Positions 24,707 to 32,304 of a stretch of 64,000 nucleotides of DNA are shown here, piece after piece (the stretch's first letter is position 1; each line of letters opens with the position of its first letter). The DNA is from Flaviaestuariibacter sp. (GTDB lineage Bacteria; Bacteroidota; Bacteroidia; Chitinophagales; Chitinophagaceae). The DNA is taken from contig JAOQAI010000013.1 of the NCBI GenBank assembly GCA_025963645.1, forward strand, positions 124,001-188,000. The letters are read 5' to 3'. Made by a program: the position numbers and the translations under genes. The notes beneath the pieces were generated by a model. It saw only the letters and a program-made list of their open reading frames with translations. It made no database searches and was not told the origin of the DNA.

Positions 24707-25810
24707 TTAATCAATCACCAGCGACCGCTTGGTAACGGTGGCGGCTTGGTCTTGTGTGAAATTGCTCTGTGGCGCCACATCGGGTATGTGGTGGCGAGTG
24801 CAAAAGAATAGCTCCAGCGCTCCGCTTTTTTCTTCAGCCGCTTGCAGCACCTCCCAGGTAGCATCGGGTATAGCGCCGTGATGGCGCAGGTGTTGCCAAA
24901 TAATACCCAGTGGCGCTACGCCAACCAGCACCTCCAGCTTATCGGGCAGGTGTTGGTAAGGCTTCAGGGTGAGGCTGGCGTCAATGGCGGCGGCAAAGGC
25001 CTCGCCGGCAGGCTGCACCGCATTTTTGAAAAGGGCCTGATGCCCGGCATCGCTGGACTGTTGGCAGGCTTCCCACCATTCCTGCACCGCTTTGTGGAGC
25101 GGGGTGGCGGCTTCTTTCAGCTCGCCACGCAGCACCTTCAGCTCGGGCGCCGAAAGCACATTGAGGTTGGGCACTGAAAAAAGCGGGGCAACAAAAGGAA
25201 CCGTTGGGGACACTTCACCGGCGCTGCGCAAAGCGGCGCCCGGACCATCGGTAAAGAACTTGGGGGTAAGACAATCGTGGTATAAAAGGTCGCTCTCCGC
25301 TTCTTCTGCTTCGCCTAAAAAAAAGCGGCTTAGCGGTTCCTTTCCCTCAGCTATCTCTTCCGGATCTTCCACCTGCGCTAACATGGTACCGAACACTTTT
25401 TCTTCCAGTAGCGGAAGCATCATATTGTAGTGGGCGCAATAGCGTTGGTCGCCCAGGCTTTGCACCATCTCCGGGTACATGTTAAGAAATTGCTGCTCAA
25501 ACTTCCGGAAGGCGATAATTTGCTTTGCACTGGGGTGCTTCACCTGCTGGTGTTTTTTTAGCGTTTGCGCCATTTCTTTAAAGGTGCGCACTTCGTCCAC
25601 CCACCCGTGGGCCTCGGATATCCGAATTAGGAAATCCAACTTGTTTCGCACCGTTTTTTGATTGAAGCCTAACTGCTGCATCAAAAAAAGAGCAGGCGAA
25701 GTGCCGGCGCTGATTACTTGCCCGGCAAAAAGGTAGATCGTTTTGAGCACCTGCGATTCATGATGGAGCGGGATGTCGGACTCGAGATGATTGTAAACAA
25801 GCAGTCGCAT
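24707..25810 (-). CDS. Unknown protein co-transcribed with the NYN ribonuclease
   Basis: 367 residues, no signal peptide or membrane helix. It begins MRLLVYNHLESDIPL and looks mostly helical with an acidic middle (EDPEEIAEGKEP). No family is recognised and no catalytic motif stands out. The 18-bp gap to the ribonuclease gene suggests a partner, regulator or inhibitor. Upstream (25811-26022) nothing is recognised. Confidence 0.65.
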   Translation of the reverse strand: MRLLVYNHLESDIPLHHESQVLKTIYLFAGQVISAGTSPALFLMQQLGFNQKTVRNKLDFLIRISEAHGWVDEVRTFKEMAQTLKKHQQVKHPSAKQIIAFRKFEQQFLNMYPEMVQSLGDQRYCAHYNMMLPLLEEKVFGTMLAQVEDPEEIAEGKEPLSRFFLGEAEEAESDLLYHDCLTPKFFTDGPGAALRSAGEVSPTVPFVAPLFSVPNLNVLSAPELKVLRGELKEAATPLHKAVQEWWEACQQSSDAGHQALFKNAVQPAGEAFAAAIDASLTLKPYQHLPDKLEVLVGVAPLGIIWQHLRHHGAIPDATWEVLQAAEEKSGALELFFCTRHHIPDVAPQSNFTQDQAATVTKRSLVID

Positions 25811-26022
25811 CGTTGTTTGGTTTTTGGTAGCTACAAGATAAAAATAAATTTGGCTATTTTATTTTGGAATCTCAAAAAGGAGGCACTTGCGGCTCGATAA
25901 AAGAAAACTTACCCTATCAATTCAAGGGCTATGGTTGCCGCATTATCAAAGGTTTGATAACCCAGCTTTTGTACAATGGCTTTAGCGGTACATTGTCCAA
26001 TACCCCAAAACATAAAAAAGGT

Positions 26023-26211
26023 AGTTCCGAGCCACCTTTTTATAGCTCAGGACCTATTTTAATACCCTCCGAGCCACCTTTTATACCCTTGGAACACCTT
26101 TTTTGTGGTTCGAGGCTACCAAAAGGGTTGTTCCGAGGGTGCTTTTTCTACCTCCGAGGGTATTCTTTGGTGTTCCGAAGCTGTTTTTTGGTGTTCGGAA
26201 GGTATTTTGCC
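26023..26211. repeat. Degenerate 21-bp tandem repeat, 9 units
   Basis: Units of exactly 21 bp start at 26023 and every 21 bp to 26191; typical units are GTGTTCCGAAGCTGTTTTTTG and TACCTCCGAGGGTATTCTTTG trimmed at their ends (core TTCCGAGGNTNTTTTT). Translated frames give heptapeptide-period sequence on both strands. Sequence differs from the array at 9126-9419 but period and T/A-run architecture agree. It occupies the 478-bp gap 25811-26288, which otherwise holds no recognised gene. Confidence 0.7.
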
Positions 26212-26288
26212 GCTTTAACAGCAGGGTCATCCGCATAAAAAGCCATACGGTGAGTATGGCTCTACGAATGAAAAGCGAACGCTGTGGC

Positions 26289-26780
26289 TTATTGCTCCAG
26301 CGGGATCGGGTTTTTAGCTTTGGCTGCGACCCTGGGGCGGCCGGGGAAGCGTTTTTTCAGGTCGTCGTAAATAGGGCGGGCGCCTGCCACACCGGTTTCG
26401 GCTGCCTGCTTCACACCATTATAATACATCAGCGATTGTTGCATGGCCTCACCACCGCACACCATCAGGGTATCGTTGATGTTAGCGGCCGTTTGGTCGG
26501 CCCGCTGTTGCAAGGGTCCGAGCACTTTAATGTTATCAGCATCCACTTTAAGGTCGGGAATAGACATGTAGAAAGGCGCTAGCTGGGGTGCCGTGCCGGT
26601 GTATTCTACCACTTTGTTCACCAGTGGCTCATTGCCATCGCCCATTTTAAGGCGTCTCTTCCGCTCTTCGGCTGTCAGCGGGGTAATGTACGGTCTTAGT
26701 TCGTCGTCAATGGCATCGAAGTGGCCCTGTACACGCTTGACCACGTCGTCGGGGATAGGAACGGCAGCTACATTTTCCAT
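26289..26780 (-). CDS. Conserved hypothetical protein of Bacteroidota
   Basis: 163 residues, soluble, helical. It matches from memory a common unnamed family in this phylum: an N-terminal segment ending LTAEERKRRLKMGDGN, a central segment with ...VNKVVEYTG and PDLKVDAD, and a basic C-terminus (DDLKKRFPGRPR). No catalytic residues can be assigned. Monocistronic. The 250-bp gap to the next gene (26781-27031) shows nothing recognisable. Confidence 0.7.
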   Translation of the reverse strand: MENVAAVPIPDDVVKRVQGHFDAIDDELRPYITPLTAEERKRRLKMGDGNEPLVNKVVEYTGTAPQLAPFYMSIPDLKVDADNIKVLGPLQQRADQTAANINDTLMVCGGEAMQQSLMYYNGVKQAAETGVAGARPIYDDLKKRFPGRPRVAAKAKNPIPLEQ

Positions 26781-27031
26781 ATTTTTTTGATTTGAAAATG
26801 AATAAATAAAATAGCACCCGAAAGATAAAAAGTCCTTTTTGAAAAAACAACCCTGTATTTATACGGTAAGCATGTGGCTTTTACGATGTGCGTGGATAAG
26901 ATGTGAATAAGGGGAGGGGTTTGGGGTTGGCGACGCGGAGAGTATAGGGTCCCGACTGTCGGTCGCGTTAATGGCTGATTAAGTTAGATACTGCTGCGGT
27001 AACCCGGCTGGGAACGAAAAGTGAAGTGGTA

Positions 27032-27853
27032 TCAACTTCGCCTTTCATGTCTAAAAGAATAACCAATAGAAATCCCTATCCGAAATCCGGGAAGTAGCCC
27101 TTTATAAGAGGCAGATATGTTTCTGTTAACATCGTCACGACTGGTATTAAGTTTATTTCCGAGAATTGGAAGCTTTTTGTAGTCATTAATGCTTTTCTGG
27201 GCATCTACAGACTGAGAAGAATTCCAAGCTCCTTGTGAGGTAATATCATGTAATAGTATATTAGTATTAGTATTATTTATTTCTGGGCCAATAAGGAAAG
27301 CGTCTACAATAAAACGCTGATTAATATGAAATTGATACCCCAATTGTATTCCAAATCCAACCCCAGAATACTTGCTAACAGACGAAAAAGTTACCTCGGA
27401 AGTAGTAGTAGTTGATGTGGCAAGATTTGTATTAAATGTATCGGATGTTGAATTGCTAAGATATTTTAGATACGGTTCAAAATATAACCCTGATATTTCT
27501 CCAGGGAAATCAAATCCATTCACTACAAAGACCCGATAGCCAATCATTGCTGAGAATGTTTTCATTCTAAGCTTACGATCTTTTTTGTTTATTATATAGT
27601 TCTGTTCATGTTCAATAGGTATTCCAATTCCAAAGGTGATAGATCTTGAACGCCCATTATGGCGCCAGTTATTAGAGCTGTATTCTCCAAACAAACTCAC
27701 TTTACCAAAATACACACTTGCTGGGTTTAGTTTTACTCCATACCATTTTCTGATTGCCGGGTAAAAGTCAAAGTTTCGCTGGCTCGATGTGTCTTGTGCA
27801 CAAATCTCAATGCCGCTGTAGATCAGGAAAATGATCGCAAAAATCTGTCTCAT
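27032..27853 (-). CDS. Predicted outer-membrane beta-barrel protein
   Basis: 273 residues with a signal peptide (MRQIFAIIFLIYSGIEICAQ). The mature protein alternates short amphipathic strands ending in aromatic residues (VSLFGEY, ITFGIGI, FGIQLGYQF, FRIGISIGYSF), as in 8-12 strand barrels of the DUF3575/OmpA-like kind. Base composition is clearly more AT-rich than neighbours, and Ser/Asn/Thr codons abound, which may mean recent acquisition. Function unknown. Confidence 0.65.
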   Translation of the reverse strand: MRQIFAIIFLIYSGIEICAQDTSSQRNFDFYPAIRKWYGVKLNPASVYFGKVSLFGEYSSNNWRHNGRSRSITFGIGIPIEHEQNYIINKKDRKLRMKTFSAMIGYRVFVVNGFDFPGEISGLYFEPYLKYLSNSTSDTFNTNLATSTTTTSEVTFSSVSKYSGVGFGIQLGYQFHINQRFIVDAFLIGPEINNTNTNILLHDITSQGAWNSSQSVDAQKSINDYKKLPILGNKLNTSRDDVNRNISASYKGLLPGFRIGISIGYSFRHERRS

Positions 27854-28050
27854 TGTTTACATGTTACGTTTCCAACCAAGTTCCCTGCAACTGGTACTTC
27901 GAAAGTAAAGAAAATAGAAGCGGGAACTCGGCGAAAAGCAGATAACCTTTCCCTCCTTCATTTGTTACAACCCCGTACAACAGCCTAATCCTGTTTTAGT
28001 TTCGCTCCATTCATGACACCCCTCATAGAAGTATAGCATCTATCCAAACA

Positions 28051-28245
28051 TTATAAGAATCTGGCGGCTGTTAACGACCTGTCGTTCAGCGTACCGGTGC
28101 AGCCTTGTGCTTCTCTTACGTTGGCGCCGATAGAAGTGCCGCTACGAAACAATTGATTGGCTAAATTGAATTTCTTTTCTGCTTGCAATCTTTCTGTAAA
28201 AGGATCACATCCAGTGAAAACTGGAAGCTTAAGCGAAGAATCCAA
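28051..28245 (-). pseudogene. Remnant of a four-helix-bundle (23S rRNA IVS-type) protein gene
   Basis: The frame contains AEKKFNLANQLFRSGTSI then GANVREAQG, the diagnostic core of the four-helix-bundle family associated with 23S rRNA intervening sequences. Normal members are about 115-125 residues; here the first helix is unrecognisable and the third and fourth are missing after AQG. So this is a truncated relic. The adjoining 28246-28295 is made of CATATCTGC-type words; the rest of the 440-bp gap 27854-28295 shows nothing else. Confidence 0.7.
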
Positions 28246-28295
28246 TTATCTTTTCAATCATCTGCATATCTGCTCATTTGCATATCTGCACATCC

Positions 28296-29381
28296 TTAAC
28301 CAATCGTCTCATCAATCCGCTCATCCTCCACGTTCCGTAGAATTTCACCAGTCACTTTGCGCAAGGGGTTCTTCGTGCGGTCTTCGTAGTCCGCTCGCCT
28401 GTTAATGATGTCTATGCATTCAAAAACGGCGGTAGTAAAAGAAGAAGCGTCGGCAAGATTTTTACCTGCAATATCAAAAGCGGTTCCATGGTCCGGTGAG
28501 GTGCGCACAAAAGGCAAGCCGGCTGTAAAGTTCACGCCTTCGCCACCGGCAATGGTTTTAAAGGGAATCAATCCCTGGTCGTGGTACATGGCCAGCACCG
28601 CGTCAAATTGCAGGTAAGAGGCGCGGGCAAAAAACGCATCGGCGCTGTAGGGTCCGAAGGCTAATACATTGTGCTGCTTTGCATCTTTGATCGCCGGCTT
28701 TATCATCCCTTCTTCTTCATTGCCTATCAGTCCTTCGTCCCCGGCATGAGGGTTCAGTCCCAGCACAGCGATTTTCGGCTTATCAATACCAAAATCTTTA
28801 CGCAGGCTTTGTGTCAGCAGTTTCATTTTACCGATGATGGCTTGCTTCGACAGGTTAGCGGCCACTTCCTTCACCGGTAGGTGCTCGGTTACAAGAGCCA
28901 CTTTTATAGTATCGGCATACAGCAGCATCAAAACATCCGGTACGCCTGCCGCATCTTTTAAAAACGGGGTGTGCCCGGTATACCTGAAACTTTCCGATTG
29001 CACATTCTTTTTATGTATCGGCGCTGTTACTAATCCTTGTAGGTGCCCTTCGTTCAATGCCTGCACCGCTGCTAGTAGCGAAATCACAGCGTATTTACCA
29101 CCGTCATCTGTTAGTTCTCCGGGAGTGATGGCTACATCCTCATCCCAGCAGTTATACACATTCACCTGCTTGTGGTTGATGTTAGAAAGATCCTTCAGTG
29201 TTTGATACGTAAAGTTGATTTCAGGAAGCCCTTTTTTATAAAAATTAACCAGCTTGCCCGAGCCGAAGATCACCGGGGTGCAATGGTCCAGCAGCCGATG
29301 GTCTGCAAAGGTCTTGATGATCAGTTCCGTTCCAATTCCGTTGAGATCACCACAGCTAATGCCAATAACAGGTTTATGCAT
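28296..29381 (-). CDS. pdxA: 4-hydroxythreonine-4-phosphate dehydrogenase
   Basis: 361 residues, normal length. It oxidises 4-phosphohydroxy-L-threonine with NAD+ in the DXP-dependent pathway to pyridoxal phosphate. Recognised by the N-terminal GISCGDLNGIG, the substrate/metal histidines in YTGHTPFL, GLNPHAGD and MYHDQGLIPFK, and the terminal TSPDHGTAFDIAG. Metal ligands are all present. ATG at 29381 has CACCTTTG just upstream, one base from a -7 consensus. Stand-alone gene; no pdxJ nearby. Confidence 0.95.
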   Translation of the reverse strand: MHKPVIGISCGDLNGIGTELIIKTFADHRLLDHCTPVIFGSGKLVNFYKKGLPEINFTYQTLKDLSNINHKQVNVYNCWDEDVAITPGELTDDGGKYAVISLLAAVQALNEGHLQGLVTAPIHKKNVQSESFRYTGHTPFLKDAAGVPDVLMLLYADTIKVALVTEHLPVKEVAANLSKQAIIGKMKLLTQSLRKDFGIDKPKIAVLGLNPHAGDEGLIGNEEEGMIKPAIKDAKQHNVLAFGPYSADAFFARASYLQFDAVLAMYHDQGLIPFKTIAGGEGVNFTAGLPFVRTSPDHGTAFDIAGKNLADASSFTTAVFECIDIINRRADYEDRTKNPLRKVTGEILRNVEDERIDETIG

Positions 29382-29454
29382 GGCGCAAAGGTGGGGAAAA
29401 TAGGTGAGTAGTGAGTGGTGAGTTGTTTCAAAAACTTTGTTCCTGTATTATTCA

Positions 29455-29537
29455 CGATTAAGGATTTACCAGTTACTCTTCATCCCTAATTCCTCTAATG
29501 CTTAGTATATATACTGCCTACCTGTAAATCCTTATCG
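29455..29537. repeat. Inverted repeat with 54-bp spacer
   Basis: CGATTAAGGATTTAC (29455-29469) and GTAAATCCTTATCG (29524-29537) are complementary with one bulged base. It lies between divergent genes, upstream of the promoter at 29562. Function unknown. Confidence 0.5.
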
Positions 29538-29561
29538 TAAAAAAAACACCAAGAAGTACTC

Positions 29562-29592
29562 TTGTGTGCATCAATCATGCAGTCTATTTTTG
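29562..29592 (+). promoter_or_regulatory. Promoter of the GEVED protein gene (-33 TTG, -7 TATTTTTG)
   Basis: TTG at 29562, 20-bp spacing, TATTTTTG at 29585-29592. It predicts a long leader of about 165 bases before the ATG at 29765; I see no riboswitch or strong hairpin in that leader. Confidence 0.6.
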
Positions 29593-29764
29593 TTAGTAGT
29601 CTAAGGGAGGTGCCCAAGGGAATGCCCGTTAGATGACCTACAATCCGTTACTCACCAAGAAGTTGCCAGTCAACATCCTACTATCATCTGTAGATAGTAC
29701 TGCGTATCTTCTAAGTGACTGATTGCAAGGTTTTAGCATCAATCCAATATAAACCCTACCGACT

Positions 29765-32269
29765 ATGAAAAGACTTTTACGCCTTTTGATCTTGGCCGTA
29801 TTAGCGCCCGGATTTCTTTTGGCTCAAACCTGCCCTGCCGGTTATACAGCTTCCTCCCTTAATTGGGATGCGTTGGATTTCCTTACCACGAATGGCATGT
29901 ATGCTACTTATGTTAGCGCAGGAGCGGCTGCCACGCAAAAGTTTGCCTTGGGCACCCAGGTTGCTACCATCACCCACAATTATACCGGAGCCAATGCAGT
30001 GGGCGAGAATACAACCCACACCGGCGAAGCGGGTTCCAATGCCACCGGCGCCGATGTACAATTCTCAGGCAATGGTACCATCACAGTGACGTTTGAATCG
30101 GCTGTGCAAAATGTAATGTTTTCCTTGTACGATATCGACAGAAGCCAGCGGGCCGCGTTTAGTGCTTCCAACGGCATCGTTCCTGCTACTATCAATCTGG
30201 CTACGCTTGGCGCAACGATCCTCACAATCAGCAATAATAATTTGTTTAATGCCAGGGTAGACGCCTCGAATACCTCGAAGGGCAACACATCGGTAGATGC
30301 TGCTGTGAATGTGTCCATCACGGGTCCTATCACATCTTTTACCATCACTATTTCAAACACCGGCTCCGACCCTAATCTTTGGTTGTCGGATATTGCCGCA
30401 TGTTCGGCCGCCGCCGCTTTTCCAACAAATTACTATTCGGTGAGCCAGCCTTTTACCGGGCAGCCAGGCTATGTGCTGGTGTCTGCCAACAATTCTGTTT
30501 ACCAGGTAAGTCCCACAAATGGGGCCAGCAAACTATTGTTTACAGATCCTTCGGGCAGCAATATTAATTCGATGGGCTATGATCCCTATAACAGGATATT
30601 GTATTACACCTATAGTTTAACCGGTTCGCCGGCAACCGATAAGAAAGTGATGAAGTATAGCTTTGTAACCGAAACTATCACCACAGCCATTACCGACGTA
30701 ACTTCATTAGGGGTCATCACCTACGAGAATGGGGTGGAATCAGGTGCCGCCGCTTTTTATAACGGCAGCCTGTTTTTAGGAATTGAAGGTTACAACAATG
30801 CTAACGCAAGCACTGCCAGAAAATCAATTGTCTGGCGTATTGATTTCAATGGATCGGGTATGGCTACAGGGGCTACGCAGGTTTATGGTGTTACGGCAGA
30901 TGATGGCAGCAATACCATACATGACTGGAGCGACATAGGTATCAATAACGGTATTTTATATGATTTTGACGGTTCTACCAGCGGTGAGGATGTTTATCAT
31001 TATAATATGCAAAGCGGTGTTCTTGCCAATTATAACCCTACCTGGCGGCCTAGCCAGGTAGCTGTAAACTGGACGGGACAAGTGTACAATATGGACAGCA
31101 CCATTACGCCTTATAATGGCACCACCGCTATTACTATGGCGCAGCGTTATACCATAACGGCCTCGCCAACCATTCCGACAGGTACCAGTTTTGGAGATGC
31201 GGCGGAAGCTTTTCGCCCGGATGCGGATTTTGGAGATGCACCAGCTACTTATGACCCCATAGCTCTTTCTCCGGCATTACATGAGTATAGTACCAATCTT
31301 CGGTTTGGGAGCGGCGTTAATGATGAATATGCAAAAAAGACATCGGCGCTGGCAGATGGAGATACCGATGATGGCATGCCTTTCGTTGCTATTGTGAACC
31401 AGGGGGGTAATTACCTGGCAAACGTCAATGTGTTCAATAATACCGGCTCGAATGCCACCGTATGTGCCTGGGTAGATTTTAATAACGATGGTGTTTTTGC
31501 TACGTCGGAAGGCATCTCGGTAACCGTTCCAAGCAGTGCTGTCTTACAAAACGTTGACTTGTTTTGGCCCTCGCCAAATAATACTTTAGCGCCACATTCC
31601 TATACGTTCCTACGTGTTCGTGTAACCTCTCAGTCCAATGGAATGACCGCCTCCAACCCGACCGGCTATTATAGCAATGGAGAAGTGGAAGATTACCGGG
31701 TGCTGGTTAATTCTTCAGTTTTGCCGCTGGATCTGATCAGCTTTTCCGCTAAAAAAACACAGGCCGGACAAGCATTGGTGACATGGGAGATCGCCGACGA
31801 ATTGCCTGGTGCTATTTACGAGTTGGAGCGAAGTGCAGACTCTCGTAACTGGGTCACCATTAATAAGCAGCATGCAACAGCAAAAACAAATAAGGCAGCT
31901 TATGAATTTGCAGATGCAACTTGTGAAAGTGGGTATAATCATTATCGCCTGAAGATCATAAAGCCTACCCGCAACTTTATCTACAGCCCGCTTCAGACAA
32001 TCTATTTTGATAAAGCGATTCAATTCGTGGTGGCTCCAAACCCGCTGCTCCAAACTTCGCGCATTATTATTCACTCGTCCATGAAGGGTGAAGGTTTATT
32101 CCAGTTAATGGATATGACCGGCAAAGGCGTATACCAAACCCATATTTTAATACCGGAAGGCGCAAGCTCCATTCCATTTCTCTATTCCCATCAGCTTCCT
32201 GCAGGAACGTATGAAGCACACCTATGGATAGGAAAACAACGATTGTCCCAACGAGTGATCATACGATAG
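29765..32269 (+). CDS. Secreted GEVED-domain protein with T9SS sorting domain
   Basis: 834 residues. Signal peptide, a beta-rich N-terminal domain (about 25-220), a beta-propeller-like middle (residues 230-480, with VYQVSPTNG and similar repeats), a GEVED domain (about 490-650, WVDFNNDGVF then SNGEVEDYRV) and a C-terminal type A sorting domain (about 750-834, starting VVAPNPLL and ending in a short basic strand). The tail marks it for the type IX secretion system and surface attachment. The role of GEVED is probably adhesion or ligand binding. The next gene starts 35 bp later and has the same secretion tail. Confidence 0.85.
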   Translation: MKRLLRLLILAVLAPGFLLAQTCPAGYTASSLNWDALDFLTTNGMYATYVSAGAAATQKFALGTQVATITHNYTGANAVGENTTHTGEAGSNATGADVQFSGNGTITVTFESAVQNVMFSLYDIDRSQRAAFSASNGIVPATINLATLGATILTISNNNLFNARVDASNTSKGNTSVDAAVNVSITGPITSFTITISNTGSDPNLWLSDIAACSAAAAFPTNYYSVSQPFTGQPGYVLVSANNSVYQVSPTNGASKLLFTDPSGSNINSMGYDPYNRILYYTYSLTGSPATDKKVMKYSFVTETITTAITDVTSLGVITYENGVESGAAAFYNGSLFLGIEGYNNANASTARKSIVWRIDFNGSGMATGATQVYGVTADDGSNTIHDWSDIGINNGILYDFDGSTSGEDVYHYNMQSGVLANYNPTWRPSQVAVNWTGQVYNMDSTITPYNGTTAITMAQRYTITASPTIPTGTSFGDAAEAFRPDADFGDAPATYDPIALSPALHEYSTNLRFGSGVNDEYAKKTSALADGDTDDGMPFVAIVNQGGNYLANVNVFNNTGSNATVCAWVDFNNDGVFATSEGISVTVPSSAVLQNVDLFWPSPNNTLAPHSYTFLRVRVTSQSNGMTASNPTGYYSNGEVEDYRVLVNSSVLPLDLISFSAKKTQAGQALVTWEIADELPGAIYELERSADSRNWVTINKQHATAKTNKAAYEFADATCESGYNHYRLKIIKPTRNFIYSPLQTIYFDKAIQFVVAPNPLLQTSRIIIHSSMKGEGLFQLMDMTGKGVYQTHILIPEGASSIPFLYSHQLPAGTYEAHLWIGKQRLSQRVIIR

Positions 32270-32304
32270 ACCCGACCTGAACCAAATCCAATATTCACCT
32301 GATT

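Noticed and set aside
23975-24811. 278-residue plus-strand ORF antisense to the NYN ribonuclease
   Set aside because: The minus-strand frame carries the conserved NYN motifs; the antisense frame has none.
25864-26582. Plus-strand ORFs across 25.9-26.6 kb
   Set aside because: They run through the 21-bp repeat and antisense to the conserved hypothetical gene at 26289-26780; no family features.
27854-28050. tRNA or other structured RNA in the larger intergenic gaps
   Set aside because: No T-loop like GTTCGAAT with a matching acceptor stem was found there or elsewhere in the window.
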